Source: Bacteroidota bacterium
GTDB taxonomy: Bacteria; Bacteroidota; Bacteroidia; Chitinophagales; Chitinophagaceae
Assembly: GCA_023423015.1 (NCBI GenBank)
Contig: JAFAGE010000100.1
Location: 1 to 7,633 of the forward strand
Direction: 5' to 3'
Length of the DNA stretch: 7,633 bases
Positions within the stretch are counted from its first letter, which is position 1, and each line of letters starts with the position of its first letter. Under the pieces are notes generated by a model that was not told the DNA's origin, searched no databases, and saw nothing but the letters and a program-made list of their open reading frames with translations. Of this stretch, positions 1 through 6,540 are shown one piece after another. The translations under genes were made by a program, and so were the position numbers.

Positions 1-1
1 A

Positions 2-541
2 CTTCGGCCAATGAGGTCAGGGGATTTCGAAGAATTTCTACCATTGGCGAAATCAGCTGAAACATGGAAGTACTTTTACAAAGATCTGAGCGATGAATCT
101 GAACTCCGCGCCTGGGTTGACGTTGCCATGAAGGATATGAAAGAAGGCAGGCGTATGCCTTTTACAATAATTGACCTCGACACAAAAAAAATTTGCGGCA
201 GTTCAAGCTATGGTAACATTTCTTTTTACGATAAACGTATAGAAATCGGGTGGAGCTGGCTTGGTCCGGAGTACATAGGTATGGGCGTTAACAAACAGGT
301 AAAGTTTGCCTTGTTGTCGTTTGCATTCGAAGTGATGAAGATGGAACGTGTTGAAGCGAAAACTGACGTGCTAAGCGAAAGAGCCAAGGCCGGTTTGCTT
401 AAGGTAGGAATGATACCTGAAGGTGTACTAAGAAGCCACACATTAATGCACGGCGGCCGCCGTCGGGACACAATCTATTTTAGTTTGCTTAGAAGTGAAT
501 GGCAGGAGCGAAGAGCTGCATTTTTTGGCGAGATGCTCTGA
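2..541 (+). CDS. GNAT-family N-acetyltransferase (RimJ/RimL type), 5'-truncated by the window edge
   Basis: Probable acetyl-CoA-dependent N-acetyltransferase of the Acetyltransf_3 (RimJ/RimL) group, cytosolic; the substrate cannot be read from sequence. The first ATG is at 11, but the frame stays open to the window edge. The three codons before it read L-R-P, giving LRPMRSGDFEEF, which matches the usual first strand of this family (typically ...VRLRPM...), so the real start is probably a few codons upstream. Counting from the ATG at 11, the acetyl-CoA-binding segment YIGMGVNKQVK is at residues 88-98, followed by the helix FAFEVMKMERVEAKTD (104-119), SERAKAGLLKVGMIPEGVLR (122-141) and the C-terminal RRDTIYFSLLRSEW (151-164). 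These are the expected blocks in the expected order. The usual G-x-G of the loop is kept as G-M-G. The gene ends with TGA at 539-541, directly abutting the stop of rnhB on the other strand. Family assignment is secure; the specific function is unknown. Confidence 0.88.
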   Translation, partial: LRPMRSGDFEEFLPLAKSAETWKYFYKDLSDESELRAWVDVAMKDMKEGRRMPFTIIDLDTKKICGSSSYGNISFYDKRIEIGWSWLGPEYIGMGVNKQVKFALLSFAFEVMKMERVEAKTDVLSERAKAGLLKVGMIPEGVLRSHTLMHGGRRRDTIYFSLLRSEWQERRAAFFGEML

Positions 542-1216
542 TCAATCTTCCAGCTCTGCTACAGTTTCATTAACTGCGTCCACACGCCAGTTGAAGCTCC
601 GCCTGTGGAACGGAGAGGGTCCGTGCACCGCGATCGCCTGCCGGTGTTCAACGGTGCCGTAACCTTTGTTGGTGTTCCACTTATAGTGAGGAAACTGCAG
701 GTGCAGGTTTTTCATGTACTCGTCTCTGTAGGTTTTCGCAAGAATACTTGCCGCAGCAATGGAAGAATAGATAGAATCTCCTTTCACAATGCATTCATGC
801 GGCGTCTTCCGGTACCGGGTAAAACGATTGCCGTCGATGAGCAGCAATTTGGGTCTCTTCTTCAGTTTGTCGAGTGCCAGATGCATGGCTTTAAATGATG
901 CACGAAGGATGTTGATCCTGTCGATTTCTTCATGATCCACCTGGGCAACGCTGTAACAAATGGCGTTACGTTCGATAAATCGTCGCAGATCTTCACGCGT
1001 TTCTTCAGCCACCTGTTTTGAATCGTTCAAAAGGGGATGGAAAAAGTCGGATGGCAGGATAACTGCTGCAGCAAAAACAGGTCCTGCGAGGCATCCTCGT
1101 CCGGCTTCGTCGCAGCCAGCTTCAACTTTTACGGATTGATGTGCAGCCCTTAGCAACTGGATCTTTTTCTCAAATGTAAAGGAGCACTCGTGACCGAGGG
1201 GAAACAAGTTATTCAC
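542..1216 (-). CDS. rnhB: Ribonuclease HII
   Basis: Endonuclease that cleaves the RNA strand of RNA-DNA hybrids and nicks at single ribonucleotides misincorporated in DNA; cytosolic, metal-dependent. The 224-residue length is normal. The type 2 RNase H signature EAGCDEAGRGCLAGP spans residues 32-46. The four expected carboxylates are visible: D36 and E37 in DEAGRG, D128 in LLIDGN and D147 in VKGDS. Further conserved blocks are LNDSKQ (63-68), AAASILAKTYRDEY (154-167), NKGYGTVEHRQAI (183-195) and HRRSFNW (204-210). The start used is GTG at 1216. An ATG two bases further upstream (1216-1218) is out of frame and followed at once by TGA. The roughly 30 residues before the signature form a longer N-terminus than many homologues have, so a later start cannot be excluded, though no in-frame ATG lies between. 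It is divergent from ctaA (26-base gap) and convergent with the acetyltransferase with no spacer. No clear promoter was found. Confidence 0.95.
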   Translation of the reverse strand: MNNLFPLGHECSFTFEKKIQLLRAAHQSVKVEAGCDEAGRGCLAGPVFAAAVILPSDFFHPLLNDSKQVAEETREDLRRFIERNAICYSVAQVDHEEIDRINILRASFKAMHLALDKLKKRPKLLLIDGNRFTRYRKTPHECIVKGDSIYSSIAAASILAKTYRDEYMKNLHLQFPHYKWNTNKGYGTVEHRQAIAVHGPSPFHRRSFNWRVDAVNETVAELED

Positions 1217-1228
1217 ATCGTGCTGCGT

Positions 1229-1236
1229 TATCTTTG
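1229..1236 (+). promoter_or_regulatory. Candidate Bacteroidota -7 promoter element for ctaA
   Basis: TATCTTTG matches the Bacteroidota sigma-ABfr -7 consensus TAnnTTTG at every specified position. It ends only six bases before the ctaA ATG at 1243, so transcription would begin at or next to the start codon. I see no clear TTG-type -33 element at the expected distance upstream (about 1203-1212), which lies inside the 5' end of rnhB. The match is seen in the sequence; the promoter role is inferred. Confidence 0.5.
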
Positions 1237-1242
1237 CGGTCC

Positions 1243-2295
1243 ATGAAAAGTCAAACCCGCGCGGTAGCTGTCTGGATCGGAATCGGATTGTTCATGCTGA
1301 TAGTGCAGGTGATTCTCGGAGGTATCACGCGCCTTACAGGTTCGGGTCTTTCCATCACCGAATGGAATGTTATCACGGGGGCTCTACCGCCATTGAATGA
1401 ACATGATTGGACGGTAGAATTTGAAAAATACCAACAAACGCCGCAGTACCAACTCCTGAATAACGAATTCACTCTGCGCGACTTCAAGTTTATCTATTTC
1501 TGGGAATGGTTACACAGGGTGTGGGCGCGCACCATCGGCATTGTCTTTATCGTTGGATTCGTTTACCTTTTAATTCGCAGGGCCCTGCATCGCGAAATGA
1601 TTCAACCCCTGCTCACTTTATTTTTACTGGGAGCGCTTCAGGGCGCCGTTGGATGGATCATGGTAGCAAGTGGCTTGACAGGCGACGCGGTTTATGTGAA
1701 ACCGACAAGGCTTGCGTTGCATTTTGTGTTTGCCATTGGTTTGATTGCTTACACCCTCTGGGTGCTGATGGTGTTGACTGTGCCGCGCACCGCCGTTGTA
1801 AGCGCGAATAAAATTCGGGGATTAACTACAACTATATTGCTTCTCACCACGGTTCAGCTCATTCTCGGTGCACTAATGGCGGGTCATCGGGCGGCAACTG
1901 CAGCTCCCACCTGGCCAGATATCAATGGTGCCTGGTTTCCTGAATCGCTTTTCCGCGATGTGCCGATGGTCCTGAATTTTATTGAGAATAAGATTACTAT
2001 TCACTTTTTTCATCGCAATCTCGCCTACCTCATTTTCGTTCTTACGGCGTTGCTTACCGTTCGACTCTACCGATTGAGAAGTTCCGGAAATATATTTAAC
2101 ATATCCAAAGCAACACCAATTGCGCTCGTCGGAGTCCAAATAGTATTGGGAATATTGTCGCTGCTGACCAGTACGGGTATTCAGCCAAACCGATGGGGAT
2201 CTTTCGAATGGTTTGCACAGCTGCACCAGATCGTCGGGATGTTGTTTACGCTCAGCCTGGTTGCCATACTGTACCTGGTTAGGAGAAAACAATAA
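1243..2295 (+). CDS. ctaA: Heme A synthase, COX15/CtaA family
   Basis: Integral membrane monooxygenase that oxidises the C8 methyl of heme O to the formyl group of heme A, the cofactor of aa3-type cytochrome oxidases. The 350-residue, strongly hydrophobic protein fits the eight-helix family. The opening GGITRLTGSGLSITEW (26-41) followed by LPPLNEHDW (48-56), then EFEKYQQTP and FKFIYFWEWLHRVWAR (81-96), resembles the mitochondrial/alphaproteobacterial COX15 type. Four candidate heme-ligand histidines sit in the expected contexts: H91 (EWLHR), H160 (LALHF), H257 (FFHRN) and H328 (QLHQI). There is no cysteine anywhere, so the extracellular Cys pair of the Bacillus-type enzyme is absent. ATG 1243 was chosen over an in-frame TTG at 1234 because the TTG lies inside the candidate promoter element. 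No Shine-Dalgarno sequence is visible. No ctaB or cytochrome oxidase gene is in the window. The patatin gene follows 28 bases downstream on the same strand. Confidence 0.93.
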   Translation: MKSQTRAVAVWIGIGLFMLIVQVILGGITRLTGSGLSITEWNVITGALPPLNEHDWTVEFEKYQQTPQYQLLNNEFTLRDFKFIYFWEWLHRVWARTIGIVFIVGFVYLLIRRALHREMIQPLLTLFLLGALQGAVGWIMVASGLTGDAVYVKPTRLALHFVFAIGLIAYTLWVLMVLTVPRTAVVSANKIRGLTTTILLLTTVQLILGALMAGHRAATAAPTWPDINGAWFPESLFRDVPMVLNFIENKITIHFFHRNLAYLIFVLTALLTVRLYRLRSSGNIFNISKATPIALVGVQIVLGILSLLTSTGIQPNRWGSFEWFAQLHQIVGMLFTLSLVAILYLVRRKQ

Positions 2296-2300
2296 CTTTC
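2293..2300 (+). promoter_or_regulatory. Weak candidate -7 element before the patatin gene
   Basis: TAACTTTC matches five of the six specified bases of TAnnTTTG and overlaps the ctaA stop codon. It would place a transcription start roughly 20 bases before the patatin ATG at 2324. No -33 element was identified. The gene may equally be transcribed only by read-through from ctaA, so this is a tentative call. Confidence 0.22.
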
Positions 2301-2323
2301 ATTATATTAGGAATGCCTCAACC

Positions 2324-4582
2324 ATGAAACTGTTCTTCAGAGGACTATATTATTCGTTCCCCGTACAGCTTGTATTCCTGCACATCAAAAGATTCCAGGT
2401 ATTGCTACTCTTCTGGTTTCTGCTTTTCGGCACTGTCGGAGGTAATTTCATGAACAGCTACGGGGCAGATTCCCTGTTTCTTGCACCGGAATACCTCGGT
2501 GAGGTGAGCCCTGCAAGTGCGGCTATACTCGGCCTGGCAATCGGAGTGTTCATCATGAGCTGGAACATCACAACTTTTATTTTGTTCAGCCGGCATTTCC
2601 GATTTCTTGCAACCACTTCGAATCCCTTTCTTAAATACTGCATCAACAATTCAATCATTCCGGCTGTTTTTCTTATCTATTACCTTGTTCAGGCGATTGA
2701 ATTCGGCTCTTCGCGCGAGCTGATGTCACTGCATGAGATAATGATTTCGGTAGGCGGATTTATAGCCGGGTTAATCTTACTCATAATAATTTCTTTCGTT
2801 TATTTTTTCAGAGCAGACAAGTCGATTATCCGCACACTTGCTCCGGTAATGAGCAACCCGAAATTATTCAAGGAGCGATTTAAACCGGGCGATGTTAAAT
2901 TGTTCCGCAGCCGTGTGATTCATGTGGAATGGTACCTGAATGCACATTTCAACATCAAGAAAACAAGGGATGTTACGCATTACAGCCGCGAGTTCATCGA
3001 AACCATTTTCAGCCGGCACCACTTTGCAGCAGTGCTCAGCATTTTTATAGCATTCCTGTTTCTCATTTTTGTAGGCTTCTGGCTCGACAGCGCCTATTTC
3101 CAATTACCGGCAGCAGCAGGAATTATCATTTTCTTCGCTATACTCATTGCCATATCAGGAGCATTCTCCTATTTCCTTCAGAACTGGAGTATTCCGGTAT
3201 TGTTGCTTGTGATTCTGGTAGCCAATATTCTTTATCGCTACAACATTATCGATCCGAGCAATCGGGCTTATGGATTGAATTACGAGAATGTTTCCGACAG
3301 GCCCGGATATAATCGGGAAACATTACTCGAGCTGAGCAAGCCACCGATCATCGAACGCGACAAACAAAATATGATTTCCATTCTGGAAAAATGGAAAGCT
3401 AAACAGAAAAGCGACAAGCCATATCTATACATCATTAATACCAGCGGTGGCGGTAATCGCAGTGCAACCTTCACAATGAATGTGCTGCAGAAGATGGATA
3501 GTCTTTGTGGAGGAGAACTGATGGACCGCACGTTCATGATAACAGGTGCTTCCGGAGGCATGCTCGGCGCTTCCTATTATCGCGAACTGTCTAGGAATAG
3601 CACATACAACCCGAACGATCGCAAACATGTTGATGATATTTCGCAGGACCTGCTGAATGCGATATTTACTTCGTTTGTTGCACGCGACCTTGCTTCTCCT
3701 GCGCAGAAATTTACAGTTGGTGATTATGAATATGTAAAAGACCGCGGATTTGCTTTTGAGCAAAAACTTAATCAGAATACAAGAGGATTGATGAATCGCC
3801 AGCTGAAAGACATTGAGGAAGATGAACGCCTCGCCCGGGTTCCGCTGATGATGCTCAACTCAGTTGTTACACGCGATGGAAAGAAAATGATTATCAGCAC
3901 GCAGCCCGTAAGTTTCTTAATGCGGCCGCCTGCAGATACCACAAGCACGGTGGGTGTTGCCGAACCGGATGCCATCGATTTCGGGGCATTGTTTCACAAA
4001 CAGGATCCGATGAATATGCGTCTGCTTACAGCGTTGCGTATGAACGCTACGTTCCCATATGTATTGCCGAACGTATGGTTGCCAAGCAGCCCGGTTATCG
4101 ATGTAATGGATGCGGGGTTGAGAGATAATTACGGACCTGAACTCGCGGTCCGTTTCGTACAGGTATTTAAAGAATGGATCGATGCAAATACATCTGGTGT
4201 GGTGATGATCCAGATTCGTGATCGGGTTACAGGGGGTTGGGACCATCCATATGAATCATCGAACATTACAGAACTTTTTACCAAGCCGCTGTTGATCCTG
4301 CAGTTCAATTGGTACAAGATGCAGGATTACAATCAGAATGACCTCGTCAGCCTACTTGAAAGCTCGATGAAAGATCGTTTTCATAAAATTACGTTTCAAT
4401 ACGTGCCGCGAAAAGAAGATGCTGGCGCTGCATTAAACTTTCATCTCACAAAACGCGAGAAGGTGAACATTCACCAGGCATTGGAAAGCGAAGGCAACCG
4501 GGAATGTTTCAATCGCTTTGCTTCATTTAACAATCTTCCGGTTACTTCCGGGGAAAAGGTTGCAATAGCCGGAACGCGTTAG
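2324..4582 (+). CDS. Multi-pass membrane protein with C-terminal patatin-like phospholipase domain
   Basis: Predicted lipid acyl hydrolase with a Ser-Asp catalytic dyad, fused to a membrane domain; 752 residues. About seven hydrophobic helices are visible at roughly 24-40, 66-88, 110-127, 141-162, 233-254, 261-284 and 288-304, with a basic loop of about 70 residues (163-232) between the fourth and fifth. The patatin domain starts near 365: oxyanion glycine loop TSGGGNRS (373-380), nucleophile elbow GASGGM (408-413) with S410, and the catalytic aspartate D596 in MDAGLRDNYG. The order and spacing fit the patatin family. The frame is open upstream to 2213 inside ctaA, but ATG 2324 is preferred: it lies outside ctaA, opens a sensible basic N-terminus (MKLFFRG), and has a weak AGGA 11 bases upstream. 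The last 41 bases overlap the 3' end of the convergent lipid kinase gene. The substrate is unknown; phospholipids or lysophospholipids are the family-level expectation. The N-terminal domain is not a family I can name. Confidence 0.87.
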   Translation: MKLFFRGLYYSFPVQLVFLHIKRFQVLLLFWFLLFGTVGGNFMNSYGADSLFLAPEYLGEVSPASAAILGLAIGVFIMSWNITTFILFSRHFRFLATTSNPFLKYCINNSIIPAVFLIYYLVQAIEFGSSRELMSLHEIMISVGGFIAGLILLIIISFVYFFRADKSIIRTLAPVMSNPKLFKERFKPGDVKLFRSRVIHVEWYLNAHFNIKKTRDVTHYSREFIETIFSRHHFAAVLSIFIAFLFLIFVGFWLDSAYFQLPAAAGIIIFFAILIAISGAFSYFLQNWSIPVLLLVILVANILYRYNIIDPSNRAYGLNYENVSDRPGYNRETLLELSKPPIIERDKQNMISILEKWKAKQKSDKPYLYIINTSGGGNRSATFTMNVLQKMDSLCGGELMDRTFMITGASGGMLGASYYRELSRNSTYNPNDRKHVDDISQDLLNAIFTSFVARDLASPAQKFTVGDYEYVKDRGFAFEQKLNQNTRGLMNRQLKDIEEDERLARVPLMMLNSVVTRDGKKMIISTQPVSFLMRPPADTTSTVGVAEPDAIDFGALFHKQDPMNMRLLTALRMNATFPYVLPNVWLPSSPVIDVMDAGLRDNYGPELAVRFVQVFKEWIDANTSGVVMIQIRDRVTGGWDHPYESSNITELFTKPLLILQFNWYKMQDYNQNDLVSLLESSMKDRFHKITFQYVPRKEDAGAALNFHLTKREKVNIHQALESEGNRECFNRFASFNNLPVTSGEKVAIAGTR

Positions 4583-5471
4583 GAACAATTTCGATATAAA
4601 TGTCTTTTATCGCTGGGTGCGGTTCACCATCGATGTGAAGCGGAGCTGCTCCGTGATTTATAATGCGAAGTTGTTGAGTTTGAAAATAAACGATGGGCCT
4701 TTTCTTTTTCGTGTTGTAACTAGTCAGTTTGTTGATGCCGTAAATTTGACGGAACAGCTGAAGTGGTAAAAGTAACCTGTTCATTTTTTGAACCACAACC
4801 ACATCGAGCAATCCATCGGTGAGGCTTGCCCGTGGAGCTATCGTGACATAGTTGCCGAACTGGTTGCTGTTTGAAATGGTGATAAAAAATGCGCTGAAAT
4901 CTGTGCTGATTCCATTTGCCAGTAACGTAAAATCGTATGGTTTGAGCGTGAAGTATTTTTTAAGAGATAATTTCAAATAGGTTTTCAATCCTCTTACCTT
5001 GGTTAGTGCAAACTCATGAGCTATTTCAGCATCGTTGCCAATTCCGCACATCATGCAGGAGAACTTTCCATTTACACGAAACCCATCAATCATTGATGCA
5101 TATCCCTGGAAAATAACATCAAGAGCTTTCTTTGTTGAGTAGGGGATGCGTGCTGCGAGTGCAAGACCGTTTCCTGACCCCGTAGGAATTATTCCTACAT
5201 TGATTTGTATATTAAGAAGCCAGGATGTGACCGTACTCACCGAGCCGTCACCGCCGCAGACGATCACATCTGTGATGTTCTGATTTCGGATGTAAGGCAG
5301 CAGATCCTGATAGTTGCCATCGGCCCGGGTATTTACAATTTCGTAAGGCAGCCCGGCATTTTTGGTGGAACTCTCAATTTCATTTATTAGTTCGGCTTTC
5401 CGTTTTGTTCCTGAAACAGGATTAATAAGATATAAGAGATTTCTGGGTGCGGGTTGTTGGTCGTACTTCAT
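4542..5471 (-). CDS. Lipid kinase of the diacylglycerol/sphingosine kinase family (YegS/DagK/LCB5)
   Basis: Predicted ATP-dependent kinase phosphorylating a lipid hydroxyl (diacylglycerol, sphingoid base or related lipid), acting at the inner face of the cytoplasmic membrane; 309 residues, normal for the family. The N-terminal catalytic domain shows LINPVSGT (15-22), the nucleotide-binding GGDGS (73-77) and PTGSGNGLA (96-104). The C-terminal domain shows CGIGNDAEIAHEFA (142-155), NSNQFGNY (201-208), IAPRASLTDGLLDVV (211-225) and IDGEPH (280-285), whose D281 and E283 fit the conserved DGE. The glycine loop reads GSGNGLA, closer to sphingosine kinases (GSGNALA) than to the GTANDFA form of enteric YegS; this alone does not fix the substrate. 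The start at 5471 gives MKYDQQPAPRNLLYL, with the first beta-strand right after it. The upstream hydrolase gene ends nine bases before this start, suggesting one transcript. The 3' end overlaps the patatin gene. Confidence 0.92.
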   Translation of the reverse strand: MKYDQQPAPRNLLYLINPVSGTKRKAELINEIESSTKNAGLPYEIVNTRADGNYQDLLPYIRNQNITDVIVCGGDGSVSTVTSWLLNIQINVGIIPTGSGNGLALAARIPYSTKKALDVIFQGYASMIDGFRVNGKFSCMMCGIGNDAEIAHEFALTKVRGLKTYLKLSLKKYFTLKPYDFTLLANGISTDFSAFFITISNSNQFGNYVTIAPRASLTDGLLDVVVVQKMNRLLLPLQLFRQIYGINKLTSYNTKKKRPIVYFQTQQLRIINHGAAPLHIDGEPHPAIKDIYIEIVPNAFRLLQPFPRK

Positions 5472-5480
5472 GCATCGGGC

Positions 5481-6476
5481 TTAATATTCTTTTAGATGCA
5501 GGGTATTTTTCATAAAGTCGGCTATCTCACGTGTAACTCCATCAACGTCAGACGAAGTAATGTACGAACCAATTACGTGATCACCGGCCTTTGGCATCGC
5601 GCGAGCTACTTTTTGAGATTGGGGAGTAGAGAGCTGCGAAAACATTTCAAGCATGGCATCTACACGAACAGTGCTGTCCTGGTGCACATCGTCTTTATAG
5701 TAATACAGCATCAGTGTTGGTTGTTGAATTTTCCTGAAAGTTTCTTCATGCATTGTGCTTTCGAGAAGTTCCTGCAATTGAACTACCGCTTCAATGCGAT
5801 AGCCGCGCGACCAGTATTGTTTGCTGAGCGGCATTGTGTCTTCCGACATGATGTAATCCGAACCTGTGATCATACGAGCCATCTGCAACCCCCAGGGGTT
5901 ATTCAGCACCCATGCATTGCTGTCGAAGATCTTTATGTTTGGAGACAACAGGATTTGCGAATGGATTTCGGGAAAATGAGCAGCGAGCATAAGAGCAAGG
6001 GTGCCACCGGTAGATGTTCCCATAACAATTACCTTTTCACCCAACTGGGAAGCAATAGCATAGGCTTCTTTGGCTGTCTCCCAAAGTGCATCAGCTTTCA
6101 GGCGTACCAATGGTTCAACCGTATCAAGGCCGTGTTCGGCCAGGCGCGCCAGGTAAAGATTGCATCCGAAACGCCTGGCGATGGTTTTGTGAACAGGATC
6201 GCCCTCTGCCTGCGATGCGGTGAACCCATGCAGGTAAAGGATTGCATATTCCGTTTTTTCTTTCGTGGAATCGTTGTGCCACACAATACGCGCCTCGTTA
6301 TCGGGTTTAAGCTTGTGGGCTTTTTCTTTCACGGCAACAAAGTTTTCAAGTTGCTGTGCTGAGGATGGTACCTGCGGCAAATCAGGCTTCAGTTCCGGAG
6401 AAGATGGATGGGGTCCCAGGAGGTAAATGGCTATGAAAGCCAGGGGAACGATGAGCCACCATGTTTTACGTGACAT
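5481..6476 (-). CDS. Membrane-anchored alpha/beta hydrolase (esterase/lipase-like)
   Basis: Predicted serine hydrolase of the alpha/beta fold, 331 residues. An N-terminal hydrophobic segment (about 6-21, WWLIVPLAFIAIYLLG) follows MSRK and has no lipobox cysteine, so it looks like a signal anchor or uncleaved signal placing the enzyme on the periplasmic side. A proline-rich linker follows (22-37). The fold signatures are ILYLHGFTAS (79-88, with H83-G84 forming the oxyanion region), the nucleophile elbow GTSTGG (153-158) with S155, an acid candidate in YYYKDDVHQD (258-267; D262, D263 or D267) and the catalytic histidine H300 in GDHVIGS. Family members include carboxylesterases and monoacylglycerol lipases; the substrate is not determinable here. 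The start ATG at 6476 gives a typical basic-then-hydrophobic N-terminus. It lies immediately upstream of the lipid kinase gene and is divergent from typA over a 64-base spacer. A reverse-strand frame of about 290 codons within it is a shadow. Confidence 0.9.
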   Translation of the reverse strand: MSRKTWWLIVPLAFIAIYLLGPHPSSPELKPDLPQVPSSAQQLENFVAVKEKAHKLKPDNEARIVWHNDSTKEKTEYAILYLHGFTASQAEGDPVHKTIARRFGCNLYLARLAEHGLDTVEPLVRLKADALWETAKEAYAIASQLGEKVIVMGTSTGGTLALMLAAHFPEIHSQILLSPNIKIFDSNAWVLNNPWGLQMARMITGSDYIMSEDTMPLSKQYWSRGYRIEAVVQLQELLESTMHEETFRKIQQPTLMLYYYKDDVHQDSTVRVDAMLEMFSQLSTPQSQKVARAMPKAGDHVIGSYITSSDVDGVTREIADFMKNTLHLKEY

Positions 6477-6515
6477 TATACACCGTTTTAACTGTGAAAG
6501 TAGGATTATTTAACG

Positions 6516-6523
6516 TACCTTCG
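6516..6523 (+). promoter_or_regulatory. Candidate -7 promoter element for typA
   Basis: TACCTTCG matches five of the six specified bases of the Bacteroidota consensus TAnnTTTG and sits in the 64-base spacer between the divergent hydrolase and typA genes. Transcription would start close to 6528, leaving a leader of about a dozen bases. The A/T-rich AAAATTTAAT directly before the ATG, with no Shine-Dalgarno sequence, is typical of translation starts in this phylum. No convincing -33 TTG element was found. Confidence 0.45.
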
Positions 6524-6540
6524 CGCCTCGAAAATTTAAT

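Noticed and set aside
450..463. Perfect 14-base GC palindrome ACGGCGGCCGCCGT within the acetyltransferase gene
   Set aside because: It encodes the ordinary family stretch HGGRRR, is not repeated as a unit elsewhere in the window (only the 8-base core GCGGCCGC recurs at 3922-3929), and has no flanking structure suggesting a site. Probably a codon-use coincidence.
1234..1242. TTG start for ctaA nine bases upstream of the ATG
   Set aside because: It overlaps the TATCTTTG promoter element, has no ribosome-binding site, and adds only three residues.
2213..2323. Upstream extension of the patatin frame into ctaA
   Set aside because: The 37 extra residues overlap the conserved ctaA C-terminus, including H328, and have no sensible membrane-protein N-terminus. 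ATG 2324 fits the gene spacing.
5496..6362. Long 288-codon open frame on the + strand opposite the alpha/beta hydrolase
   Set aside because: The opposite strand carries an unambiguous hydrolase with all its catalytic motifs. The + strand translation has no recognisable domain and an odd composition rich in His, Cys and Arg, as expected of an antisense shadow.
6495..6502. Possible -7 element (TACTTTCA, - strand) for the hydrolase-kinase operon
   Set aside because: It matches only four of the six specified bases of TAnnTTTG and has no -33 partner. The position is plausible, but the match is too weak to annotate.
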